DNA of 64,000 nucleotides from Vitellaria paradoxa (lineage: Eukaryota > Streptophyta > Magnoliopsida > Ericales > Sapotaceae), in contig CM034238.1 of NCBI GenBank assembly GCA_019916065.1, positions 1,721,699 through 1,785,698 on the forward strand. The letters are read 5' to 3'. The notes under the pieces are model-generated. The model ran no database searches. It was not told where the DNA came from and saw only the letters and a list, made by a program, of their open reading frames with translations. Below, piece by piece: positions 22,221 to 34,807 of the stretch. Numbering within the stretch: position 1 is the stretch's first letter; each line of letters opens with the position of its first letter. Made by a program: the position numbers and the translations under genes.

Positions 22221-23393
22221 TAATAAATTATATTTAAAAAATTATAAAATTAAATTACAAAATTAAATTTAATAAATATATATCAATAAATTATAAAATC
22301 GTTAATAAATTAATTGTTGCCAAATTTCTAAAATTATCACTAAAAATTTTAGAAATATACTTAATAATAATCAAATAAAACATAACACCATTCAATCAAT
22401 TACAAAGGTACTATAGTCATTTTTTGTGTCATTTTTATATTTTAATTAGTATCAAACAATCTATACACAAAAAATTTGAATAAAAGTTAGCTCTTAAAAG
22501 TTGGGACCAAACAAGCTCCAAATTCGCTTGCAAACAAGCCCAACCTTTATTTTTTATTTCAGACATTTCAAATTTCTTCTATATAACTTTACGGTTTAAC
22601 TATGGAAAAATTTCCTTTCTTGTTCCCATTTTTTGGTATATATTTATTTTGACTTAATGCATAAAAATAAAGAAATAAATAAATAGAGAGAGAGAGTGAG
22701 AGAGAGAAAGAGAGAGAAGAAGAAGAAGAAGAAGAAGAAATTCTGTCCTCGCCTTGAGCAATGCATGGAGATGACCGCCTTCCACAGGCAAACCTATAGC
22801 ACTCGGAAGTTATATTCCTTGAATTCTAGATCCTTCCCATCACCCCTTTGATAAACAAACAAAAAAGAGGAAGACAAACGACTGTGAGCTTGACAAACAA
22901 TTGATTCCATTCATGTTAATATTTAGTATAACCAAATGATATCGAGGCCACAGAAAACAAGCAAATAACATCAAGGCTCCACACTTTTCATTTTTGTAGA
23001 CACACCAAGAGGTACTGGTTCAACGGTTCAATGTTTCCATGAATGAAAAAGCCAATTTGAAATTAAAACTTCCAAGAAGGCACACAAAAATTAAAAAAAA
23101 AAAGTTTACTGATGATATTATGTTACTGTGTCATGTTTTGTTTATTTTATGTTCTATTTTCAATTTCTTTTTTTGTTAGTGTGATTGTTTTGCGACTTTG
23201 TGTTTGCATTCTTCTTGTATAATCCAAAACTATTATTTTTGGTTTTTGATTTACTTCACATATATCTGACCAGACTTTATTTGATTAGAGCTAATTAATA
23301 ATCCCAATTTATGTAGTCATGTTGCGCATCTTCTGTGAAGAATACTGATAGCAATATTTTTTCCGGGAGCATCATTTTTCTTCGTTGCAACAG
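22221..23393. other. Spacer between units 1 and 2
   Basis: AT-rich DNA with a GA-rich microsatellite at about 22,683-22,740, '(ag)n' passing into '(aag)n'. No gene recognised before the DUF1640-like exons. Confidence 0.6.
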
Positions 23394-23965
23394 GAGACTG
23401 AAAAGCTTCGGGAGGACATAGAGAAAATGCACAGTGAACTTAGGTCTGCATTCCAAATGCTCTGTGTGTGTGTGTGTGTGTGTGTTTGTTCATTTTTTTT
23501 TTTAATTGTTAGCTATAAGTTCTGGAACAGGTATGAGATTGACAAGGTTACTGCGGGCCAACGTTTGGATTTAAATCTTGAACGAGGGTAAGAAACACTC
23601 AATTAGAGTGCCTGCACCCTTCTGCTATCTTCAGTTGAATTCTCTCTTGTTTTAGTGTCTATTAATTTTTTGTTTCTACCAAGTGTAGGCGCATATGGGA
23701 TGAACTTGCCAATCAGAATGCAGAAACCACCATTCTCACTAACAAGCTTGATCGAGTGAGCTTTGGAATATGCATTTTGACGAATAAAATTTGGTTTGAC
23801 ACATAAGACGTGGCACAAATTTTGGTTTCTTTATTGGCTTGGCAGGAAATTCATGCATTAAGGGCCCAACTGGAAGCATCTAAGTGCAATGTGATCAAAT
23901 ACCGCATAGGAACTCTGGTCTCAGTCTCTGCGTTGGGTCTTGCCGTTGTCCGCATCTTCTTGTAG
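23394..23965 (+). pseudogene. 5'-truncated DUF1640/FMP32-like gene: last four exons in frame
   Basis: Plant DUF1640 (FMP32/CCDC90-type) proteins are mitochondrial inner-membrane coiled-coil proteins. Exons: 23,394-23,443 (ETEKLREDIEKMHSELR), 23,531-23,587 (YEIDKVTAGQRLDLNLER), 23,689-23,755 (RIWDELANQNAETTILTNKL) and 23,846-23,965 (EIHALRAQLEASKCNVIKYR, then GTLVSVSALGLAVVRIFL and a stop). All splice sites are GT-AG and the joined frame stays open for about 98 residues, covering the end of the coiled coil and the anchor helix. No exons for the targeting peptide or N-terminal half are seen upstream. Substitutions such as R to W in a usually conserved position support decay. It could be part of a gene whose first exons I failed to recognise. 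Confidence 0.75.
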
Positions 23966-25465
23966 GGTATTTAGCCTTGACAAAGCAAAGCAGAGCAGCG
24001 CAGGTGCAAAGAAATTACATATCCATCCTTGTTGGAGAAATAACATGTCCAACTTTTTTTTTTTTTTTTAAATGTGTAGTTAGCCGGAATTATCGCTGGG
24101 ATTGTCAAATAGCCTCTCCTTTTTTTTTTTTTTTTTTTGATTCTCAAGAGAAGCAAATTCCCGTCGGTTGGAACTGTTGTCTCCTGTCTTCATTTGTGAC
24201 AAGCACCGGTTACTTTATATGTATCTTGGAAATTCCATGTACCTTTAAATCTTTTAGCTTGAAGGTGCCTGTACGTTTAAAAAACATATATGGTTGGTGA
24301 ACCTATAGCTTCCTTTGGAAAATGTGGGTAACCTAAGGTTATGCTCTGCATGCATACCCCTTGCGTGTGGATTAAATATCTATCAAGAATAAAGTAATGA
24401 TTCAAAATCTCTTGATTGGGTTGTGATGAAAATAAAAAAAGAAAATACATGAAATTTAAGAAATTAAAATTTAGTTGAATTAATAAACTAATATATTTAT
24501 AAATGTTTATTATCTTTTTTTATTTATAAATGTTTATTATTTGTAAATGTTTATGCTTACAGGAATTGTATTGATTCTTTTTGCTCTACTCTGTTTGTTT
24601 CCTTTCAAAATGTAAAGAGTAAAATATATGTAAGGGAAAAATGTTATCGCAAACAAATACATAAATCAGACATTTGGAGGCATGTCACTTCAAGAAAAAA
24701 AATCATATCTTAATTATAACATTGTTATTATCATATTATTTTTTTCATTTTTTAATTTTTTTAATTTAATTGCATTTTGCAAAAATAAAATATCTACGAA
24801 AATTAAAAATCAAGTGCCAAGTTTTGAGATTTAGGGTGGTAATGAACTTAAAACATTCGTAAGTAGTCTTTTCGACACGACTCCTTTAAAAGTTAACTTG
24901 TCTTAATAAATTTTATTTATTTTATAAATATTTGTAATTTAAAAAAAAAAAACATGTTAGTATGCTACGCAAGAAAATAACCATAATCATTGTATAATGT
25001 GAATAGAATTGTGAGCCTAATTAATTTAAAAGAGATATGTAAGTAATTTTTAAAAAAATCATTACATATTTTAGTAAATGTTAAGTATTCGAGACTACTT
25101 TTTTTTTAAGCAATTTTATTTCATTTATTTTCACATACCTTTATGAACCTTTATTTTCCATTGAAAATATTGTGTAATTATAAATGAACAATAATTAGGC
25201 AATCGTATATATCTGAGCTAATGTGTGCATATATATATATATATATTTGGTAATTAATGTGTGTATATATTAGAATAGTGTGCCCGCTAAAATATGTCCA
25301 TTAAGAGGGAAGACATACATGTTATTAAGTTTTTAGAAAAATTATTTTTTATTATTTAAAGTTTAAAAAAGTTTCAAAGGATATATATCTCTTTAAAATT
25401 TCTAAAACAATTATGTTCAAGTAAAAAAGTAACACTGGTTTTACTAGTATTTATTTTATTTTTTC

Positions 25466-25466
25466 A

Positions 25467-25521
<55 letters not shown>
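25466..25521. repeat. (AT)n microsatellite, expanded in unit 2
   Basis: About 54 bp of uninterrupted AT. The same site in unit 1 (about 11,508) and unit 3 (about 31,320) has only 8-18 bp. Confidence 0.9.
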
Positions 25522-25524
<3 letters not shown>

Positions 25525-26984
25525 TGTTTTAAATAAAATGAAGAACAATATATGTCCATTAAGAGAGAAGACAAGCATGTTATTAAGTTTTTTGGGAAAA
25601 TTATTTTTTATTATTTAAAGCTTAGAGAAGTTTTAGAGGATATATATTTCTTTAAAATTTCTAAAACAATTATGTTCAAGTAAAAACATATACTGGTTTT
25701 GCTAGTAATTATTTTATTTTTTTAGAATATATATATATATATATATATATTCTATTTTTAAATAAAATGAAGAACAATAAAAGGAATAATTTAAAATGAA
25801 AAAAGTTTTCATAGGGGTGAACATATTCTGAAATTCCAAACTTGAGAGTTTAGAGGTTAAACATGGGGTATTTTGGGTAATCCTAATTAAATTATTTATA
25901 TTATTTAATTTGAAAGGGCAAAATTAGCAAAGTAGAAAAGTTGTTTTAATTCTACTCCAACAATAACATTATAAAATATGACAATACAAGCACTTTTTGG
26001 TGAAGTCTCAACTATAATGAAATCTCAAATTTAGTAAAATTTCTTACTTTCTTCCATTAATATATCTTAATTTTTACAATTATTAGTACTTTTTATAGAA
26101 ATAAAAAAAATTAGTAAATACCACGTAGATTTAATTTTATATTTCTTAGTATTTCTTAAATATTCTGTTTAACGACCTCCTATCTTTATATTTTTTTATG
26201 TCTTTAAAGGTCACATAATTACAAATTATTTACTTAAATTTCATTTAAAATCAACTATTTATATTATAAGTGTTTTAATATTTTTTATTTTAATTTTTTT
26301 GATAATTTATTTAAAATTAATTATATATATATTTAAAAAAATTATTTTAGAGTACTTATTAAGTGCTAATAATTATATGCTATGCAATAATATCTCGCAA
26401 TTTAATGAACTTATAAAAAAAAAATTGTAAAGCATTATTACCTAACAAGTTGTTATTAAACGGGCAGTGATTAACAAATACAAAAAAATCAAACACATGT
26501 ACTCTATTTGGAATGATAGATTTGTTATGATTTGATTTACACATACATTGTGTTTGGAATGACAGATCTAATAGTATTTGATTTCCCCATACACTCTATT
26601 TGGAATGGTAAAATTTAATGGTATTTGATTTTATTTGGTAAGAACTCTTACCAAATTTTTATGTTTGAAATTAAAATAAAATTTTATAATTTAGATTTGA
26701 TTTTATTTTATAATTTAAATTTTAGAATTTTTATAATTTAACGAGAATTTATTTTTTTAAATTATCTGAGTAAGTAGATAAATTTACTTTCATATGTAAT
26801 ATTTGCCATATTTTATACTTTATTACAATAATTAAAATTTGTATTTTGTATAAATTAGTTTAATTTTTTAATTAAAATATATATTTTAAATATAAAATTT
26901 TATTTATCAAATTAATTCGATCCTTAAATTCCAAGTCAATTCTAAAAGGAAATGTTTACAAATGCAGCAACAAAGAAAAGGTAG

Positions 26985-27307
26985 GAGGAAATACGAGGCG
27001 GCCCAAACCCCTGGTTCTCGGTTTTCTCTTATATATCTATCGTATTCTTGTTTCTCTCCCTTACCCGAGATTCCGAGAAGAGAAGGAATCAAGCCCTCGT
27101 CACCAATCGATAAGGAACCCTGCAGCGCCGGCGACTGCCATTCTCGCTGCACAAGTCCAGTCCGCCGGCACCGAGTTAGCGCAGCGGCAGTGATCTGTGA
27201 TCTGTCCGAGCTTTGCGCCGGCAAATTCCTCTTGCCGACCGGCATTGCACGCACACCGTCAGCCCGCTGCCGTCGCGTGTTACCAGCGAGCCGGAACGTT
27301 GCTTCAG
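26985..27307 (+). promoter_or_regulatory. Orphan F-box promoter and leader exon, unit 2
   Basis: Same TATA box (27,029-27,036), same GC-rich ATG-free leader and same donor ('gcttcag' then 'gtcgg' at 27,308) as in units 1 and 3. The F-box exons that should follow are deleted. If still active it would drive a transcript without the receptor gene. Confidence 0.65.
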
Positions 27308-28265
27308 GTCGGACTCCTTTCCTTAATTTGTCACCTGCATTTGCCAGTGCACATATGTAGTTAGTCGATTGTATATATAAATTTATTTTTTGAATTATGT
27401 GAAAAAGAAATTAAACTAATATTGGTTTTGAGCTATTGAAATTGATTTGATGCAAATTTTAAGGTCCTATTTTTTTTTTTTTTTTTTAACTTTGGAACTC
27501 TTGAATATGGGAAAGAAAGATTTTTCTCCTCCTCTAGAGTTGAATGGTTTGGTTTAGTCACAAGTGCGCCCTATGCATTGTTACGAAAGATTTAGTAATA
27601 ATCTTGACTCTTTACTTTAATCCCAAAACCTAGCTAAATGGTTAAATGAGGCAGACGACTTTAAAGTTACTTGAAGTTGTTGTGATTGTTGTCCTTCTCA
27701 TCCATGATGTGTAATAATAATAATAAATTATGTGAATGTTGAAGAAGTTAATGGTTTTTAAAAGTATTATTATGTGAATTTCGCAGAAGTTAATGGTTTT
27801 AACTTCTATATTATTGTTTCTGTTGATTTTTATTCTGTTTAATTTAAACATACATATGTTTATCCAACTAGATTATCATGAAATTTAATTGCAAATTAGT
27901 AAACGAATGAATAATGATTCTAGGCCAATGCTAAAAAAGATGTGGACCTTAAATCCCCACTAGCTTTTGTTGGGCCTTTTAAATGTTCCTTGAGCAAACA
28001 GAAATTTATCAAAAAAATTAATATATATATATATATATATATATATTCCTTTGTATTTCTTATCCACATATATTATTTGTATGCATTGGAGGTTTATTCC
28101 TAACAAAGTTACATAATCTGTTTTAGTGCATCCTATGTCACTGTTAATATTTTTTATTAGAATATTACTACAATATAACTGTAATAATAGAAACACGCGT
28201 GCGACTTTAGTTAATTTATAGAACTTTAATTAGTAAGAATTCGTTGAACAATTTATGCTTCAACC

Positions 28266-28271
28266 TACAAT
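28266..28271. other. Deletion junction in unit 2
   Basis: 'ttcaacctac' (unit 1 position 14,849) is joined directly to 'aattaccgcacaatagctct' (unit 1 position 19,724). About 4.86 kb is removed, with only a 1-3 base overlap ('aca') at the join. This looks like end-joining and not recombination between repeats. Confidence 0.85.
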
Positions 28272-28937
28272 TACCGCACAATAGCTCTCTTACTTACCCA
28301 AAAAAGTTAAAAAAATAAAAAATAAAAAAATAAAGCACAATTACCGCACAATAAGAATGCCAGGTGCAGAAAAATATTTAGCATCCCGCATTAATCCATA
28401 AAGAAGTGCTTATTAACTGCTATTGTGTTGCCAAAATACGATTGCAATTCCTAGGCTTAGGGGAAACTTTGATCATAATTGTTTAATAAATAGTGTTATA
28501 ATGTTGATAGTACTTGGAAGCTTACTTGTTATCATATTTGGAAGTCATAGAAGATTCTTGCCGTATTTTTATTTGAATTTAATAGAATTCACAATTAACA
28601 TTGTATTGAGAAACTTCCTAATTAGTTGAAAATTTTCTTAATTTATCTAAAATCTTGTGCAATACTCAAAAGTAAGTTATGATATATAAGTTAAAATATC
28701 TTAGATCTAAGTTTGGAGAATTGAGCTCCAACAAATTATGTTCATGTTTGGATTTTATTTTCTATTTAAAGAAATATTTTTGAAATATTCTCTTACGATT
28801 TCGGTCCAGAGAAAGAAAAAATTTAATTATTCAAGTCATTGATCTTCAAGATTCATTCATATACGTCCAATTTGAAATTACAAATCAAATTATCCATATA
28901 ACAAAAAAAAAAAAAAACACACACACACACATTTAGG

Positions 28938-29352
28938 GAGTGTTTGGTGCGATAGAAATCGCTAAAAAACTTTAAAAATCTCTAAAATTTTCTTAACACA
29001 TTTCTAACATATTTTGTACACCTCGTATTTTGTGATACAACTATAAATTTATACATATCTACATATCCCAACAAATTACAAACCTTAATAACATTCTACA
29101 AACGCCAATAACTTTTCTACAAATCTATAATTTTTTCACGTCTTTCAATAAATTCTAATAAAACCGTTTTGACAGATCCAAAAAACTATTCGAAAAGTTT
29201 TTCTCTCCAAAAAGTTGATGTAAAAGTTAAAATGTTTCGCTATTTATATTTGAAAAACGTGATTTAATAGTTGCACGTCAAATGTTTAAAAATTACCTAA
29301 ATCACATTTTTCTTTATTTTTTGTTATTTTTCGTCGCACCACATGCCCCTTT
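28938..29352. mobile_element. MITE-like element, unit 2 copy
   Basis: Orthologous within the duplication to 20,372-20,792; the left end is preceded by an (AC)n tract (28,918-28,929) not present in unit 1. Confidence 0.6.
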
Positions 29353-30733
29353 AGTTAATTTTAAACTAACACAATTTATATATTCTCCCCAATTTTGGTC
29401 TCGCGACATCAACTAATATTCTTTGGAGGTCTAAAAATTAATTAGCTCAAATTTGTCATTTCAAATAATTGATATAATCACTTTTCTCTCAGCATTGCCG
29501 CTCCATAAGAAGGTTGCTCGTGTAAGCGAAACAATTAACAAAGCCTCTTATCTCTAATTTTTTGCCACCCCTCCTCGACATAAGAATAGCTGGTCAAAAA
29601 AAAAAAATTATTATGCAATTTGGCTCAATGAGAATGATAACATAAAAGACAAAAGACTATTTGTACAGTGCAAATAAACTAACCCGCTATTAAAATATTT
29701 TTATAATATAATTAAAATTTATATTTTATTTGTACAAAATATTATATCATTCCGTGCACTACACGAATAAACATTAGTAAAGTGCGTTTTGAAAAATATC
29801 TTATCTTTTCAACTTCTAAAGTCCGTCAAAAATAAGATAGATTTAAAATTCTAACTAAAAAAATAAATGATTTGAGACGATAATAGTAAGTAAAAAAATA
29901 GACTAATAATAGCAACAATTAATTAATTGAATACCCTATCCGTTTACGTCTCTAGAATTCTCCACTAAGTACTAGCCATGACTCATATCACACCTCATGA
30001 TATTAAAACTGGTGAATTGGAGGTATAACAAAGGATTCACCATACCATGCTACATCTTGGATGGCCTTTATCACCATCCATGCCGTCTAAATTTTGTTTG
30101 ATGTTTAGTAGAGGGGTATGCCCCTTGCAAGGATATGCTATTTTAGTTTTTTAGTCATACATATTGTCATACCTCCTTAAAAAAGAAAAATGTTCAATGT
30201 TGAGATATATTATCGACTCAAAACTTTCATTGATTATACTTGCATGTATGTGACAAAGGGAACATCTTTTTTCACCACAAAATTAATGTTCTATCAGGAG
30301 CAAGTCACGAGGATGAAAAAAACTGCAGTCAGTATATAAGAAGATCAAAGGTAAACCGTAATGTGTCTTTAATTTGTCAAATGAAAATCCCAATATTTAT
30401 CCTTGGACTCAACTGAGGGTACGGCATTCCATACAGCTAATCGAGAGGACCAATGCATAGCCGACCCCAAAAATTTGGACTTAAGCTTGTTGAGGCCCAG
30501 TTTAGAATTAGCTTTTTTAAAAAAGGTTGGGTTTCGTTACGTAGCTTTTGGGCCCAAAAAGCTTAACAGCCCAAAAAAAAAAAAAAAAAGACTGATACAT
30601 CAGGAGCTTTTTCCACTTCCCATTGAGATGGAAGATTTAACTCACCAAAATTCCTCACCCAATCTCCATAATCCCCAAAACACCTCACGTGCGTATAGAA
30701 ATCTAAAAACCCAATTTACTCCCATTTGTTTAA

Positions 30734-30740
30734 TAAAGTT
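30734..30740. other. Unit 2 / unit 3 junction
   Basis: The 3' end of unit 2 ('cccatttgtttaataaa') is fused to the interior of block alpha ('gttaacttgtcttaataaat', equivalent to 24,888 in unit 2). Unit 3 therefore lacks the DUF1640 exon and the first kilobase of the segment. Confidence 0.85.
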
Positions 30741-31066
30741 AACTTGTCTTAATAAATTTTATTTATTTTATAAATATTCGTAGTTTAAAAAAAAACATGT
30801 TAGTATGCTACGCAAGAAAATAACCATAATCATTATATAATGTGAATAGAATTGTGAGCTTAATTAATTTAAAAGAGATATGTAAGCAATTTTTAAAAAA
30901 ATCATTAACTATTTTAGTAAATGTTAAGTATTCGAGACTACTTTTTTTTTTTAAGCAATTTTATTTCATTTATTTTTACATACCTTTATGAACCTTTATT
31001 TTCCACCGAAAATGTTGTGTAATTATAAATGAACAATAATTAGGCAATCGTATATATCTGAGCTAA

Positions 31067-31097
<31 letters not shown>

Positions 31098-32794
31098 TTG
31101 ATAATTAATGTGTGTATATATTAGAATAATGTGCCCACTAAAATATGTCCGTTAAGAGGGAAGACATGCATGTTACTAAGTTTTTTAGAAAAATTATTTT
31201 TTATTATTTAGAGTTTAAAGAATTTTCAAAGGATATATATCTCTTTAAAATTTCTAAAACAATTATGTTCAAGTAAAAAAGTAACACTGGTTTTACTAAT
31301 ATTTATTTTATTTTTTCAGAATATATATATATATATATTCTATTTTAAATAAAATGAAGAACAATATATGTCCATTAAGTGGGAAGACAAGCATGTTATT
31401 AAGTTTTTTGGGAAAATTATTTTTTATTATTTAAAGTTTAGGGAAGTTTTAGAGGATATATATTTCTTTAAAATTTTTAAAACAATTATTTTCAAGTAAA
31501 AACGTGACACTGGTTTTGCTAGTAATTATTTTATTTTTTTAGAATATATATATATATATATATATTCTATTTTTAAATAAAATGAAGAACAATAAAGGGA
31601 ATAATTTAAAATGAAAAAAGTTTTCATAGGGGTGAACATAGTCTGAAATTCCAAACTTGAGAGTTTAGAGGTTAAACATGGGGTATTTTGGGTAATCCTA
31701 ATTAAATTATTTATATTATTTAATTTGAAAAGGCAAAATTAGCAAAGTAGAAAAGTTGTTTTAATTATACCCTAACAATAACATTATGAAATATGACAAT
31801 ACAAACACTTTTTGGTGAAGTCTCAACTTTAATGAAATCTCAAATTTAGTGAATTTTTTTACTTTCTTCCATTAATATATCTTAATTTTTACAATTATTA
31901 GTACTTTTTATAGAAATAAAAAAAAATTAGCAAATACCACGTAGATTTAATTTTATATTTCTTAGTATTCCTTAAATATTCTTTTTAACCACCTCTTATC
32001 TTTATATTTTTTTATGTCTTTAAAGGTCACATAATTACAAATTATTTACTTAAATTTCATTTAAAATCAACTATTTATATTATAAGTGTTTTAATATTTT
32101 TTATTTTAATTTTTTTGATAATTTACTTAAAATTAATTATATATATATATATATATATATATTTAAAAAATTGTTTTAGAGTATTTATTAAGTGCTGATA
32201 AATATATGCTATGCCATAATATCTCGCACTTTAATGAACTTATAGATAAAAAAAAATTGTAAAATATTATTACCTAACAAGTTGTTATTAAACAGGCAGT
32301 GATTAACAAATACAAAAAATCATGCACATGTACTCTATTTGGAATGATAGATTTATTAAGATTTGATTTACACATACATTGTGTTTGAAATAACAGATTT
32401 AATGGTATTTAATTTCCACATACATTCTACTTGGAATAGTAAAATTTAATGGTATTTGATTTTATTTGGTAAGAATTTTTATCAAATTTTTATGTTTGAA
32501 ATTAAAATAAAATCTTATGATTTAGATTTGATTTTAAAATTTTTATAATTTAAAGAGAATTCATTTTTTAAACTATCTGAATAAATAGATCAATTTACTT
32601 TCATATATAATATTTTCCATATTTTACACTCTATTACTATAACTAAATTTTGTATTTTGTATAAATTAATTTAATTTTTTAATTAAAATATATATTTTAA
32701 ATATAAAATTTTATTTATTAAATTAAACCAAATTAATTTCCAAGTCAATTCTAAAAGGAAATGTTTACAAATGCAGCAGCAAAGAAAAGGTAGG

Positions 32795-33108
32795 AGGAAA
32801 AACGAGGCGGCCCAAATCCCTAGTTCTCGGTTTTCTCTTATATATCTATCGTATTCTTGTTTCTCACCCTTACCCGAGAAGAGAAGGAACCAGGCCCTTG
32901 TCACCAATCGATAAGGAACCCTGCAGCGCCGGCGACTGCCATTCCCGCTGCACAAGTCCAGTCCGCCGGCACCGAGTTAGCGCAGCGGCAGTGATCTGTG
33001 ATCTGTCCGAGCTTTGCGCCGGCAAATTCCTCTTGCCGACCGGCATTGCACGCACACCGTCAGCCCGCTGCCGTCGCGTGTTACCAGCGAGCCGGAGCGT
33101 TGCTTCAG
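32795..33108 (+). promoter_or_regulatory. GC-rich promoter and leader exon of the unit 3 F-box gene
   Basis: TATA box 'cttatatatc' at about 32,838-32,847. A GC-rich leader without ATG on the plus strand ends at the donor 'gcttcag' followed by 'gtcgg' (33,109). The acceptor is 'tttatgcag' ending at 34,796. Compared with unit 1 it carries an extra 'ttaccagcga' segment, shared with unit 2. Confidence 0.65.
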
Positions 33109-34807
33109 GTCGGACTCCTCTCCTTAATTTGTCACCTGCATTTGCCAGTGCACATATGTATACACACATATGTAGTTAGTCGATTATATATATAAATTTA
33201 TTTTTTGAATTATGTGAAAAAGAAATTAAACTAATATTGGTTTTGAGCTATTGAAATTGATTTGATGCAAATTTTAAGGTCCTAATTTTTTTTTTTTTTT
33301 TTTTTAAACTTTGGAACTCTTGAATATGGGAAAGAAAGATTTTTCTCCTCCTCTAGAGTTGAATGGTTTGGTTTAGTCACAAGTGCGCCCTATGCATTGT
33401 TACGAAAGATTTAGTAATAATCTTGACTCTTTACTTAAATCCCAAAACCTAGCTAAATGGTTAAACGAGGCAGACGACTTTAAAGTTACTTGAAGTTGTT
33501 GTGATTGTTGTCCTTCTCATCCATGATGTGTAATAATAATAATAAATCATGTGAATGTTGAAGAAGTTAATGGTTTTTAAAAGTATTATTATGTGAATTT
33601 CGCAGAAGTGAATGGTTTTAACTTCTATATTGTTGTTTCTGTTGATTTTTATTCTGTTTAATTTAAATATACATATGTTTATCCAACTAGATTATCATGA
33701 AATTTAATTACAAAATAGTAAACGAAGGAATAATGATTCTAGGCCAATGCTAAAAAAGATGTGGACCTTAAATCCCCACTACCTTTTGTTGGGCCTTTTA
33801 AATGTTCCTTGAGCAAACAGAAATTTATCAAAAAAATTAATATATATATATATTCCTTTGTATTTCTTATCCACATATATTATTTGTATGCATTGGAGGT
33901 TTATTCCTAACAAAGTTACATAATCTGTTTTAGTGCATCCTATGTTACTGTTAATATTTTTTATTAGAATATTACTACAATATAACTGTAATAATAGAAA
34001 CACGCGTGCGACTTTAGTTAATTTGTAGAACTTTAATTAGTAAGAATTCGTTGAACAGCTTATGCTTCAACCTACAAGCTGACTTCGATTTTTTTTGGGG
34101 GGGAATATGTTAATATAATTGGGAAATGCTAAATGCAATTAAAATTGGTAAATTTGACTGTGAACCCATCCAATTGAATCAAAGATAAATGATTTTGGAT
34201 CAATTAAAATAATTGAATGGGTCTAATTGAGTGGAGAAAAAGATACCCCATTAATTATTAAACGGGGTCTAATTGGGTGATGGAGAAACATTATAGTTTT
34301 TCCAAAAATTTCTTAATTACTTAATTTTGGCAGCTATAATCCTGCCAAATTTTTGTTTCTTTCTCCTTTTTAAATGTATCCTAGCAATCTACTAAAGATT
34401 GCTGATCACTCCAATTTTTTGTTGTCCATGTCTTGATCATAAGTAGGAGTCAAAAGTTCACTTGAAAAAAATTCCTTATATTAACTTTCTATTTAGTATC
34501 CAAATCTGATTATCATCTTATTCTTTTGGCTAGTGATTTTTTCATAATTACTTATTTTCATATTATAGTTTTGTTTGCTTTGTGTGTGTGTGTGTGTGTG
34601 TAATATGACTATATTCACGGAGAAGAGATTTGTTTTAAATGAATTGAGTTGAAAGTTTTCTTTAATCTCTCTCCCAAGTTTGCTATTTCGTGAGTAATTT
34701 ATGCAAAACCTAGACCTTCTGGCATTAAAGTTAATTCAATTATTTATTGATGTGGTTTAGTGTCTTTTTTGTTGAGCATGATGTTGATTTATGCAGCTGA
34801 TATTCAG

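Larger units (their letters stand above)
23823..30736 (+). repeat. Segmental duplication, unit 2 (F-box gene deleted)
   Basis: Matches unit 1 from 9,882 to 14,857, then jumps at about 28,268 to the equivalent of 19,722 and continues to the equivalent of 22,220. The missing 4.86 kb contains the whole coding part of the F-box gene. It lacks the hAT insertion of unit 1. Confidence 0.9.
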
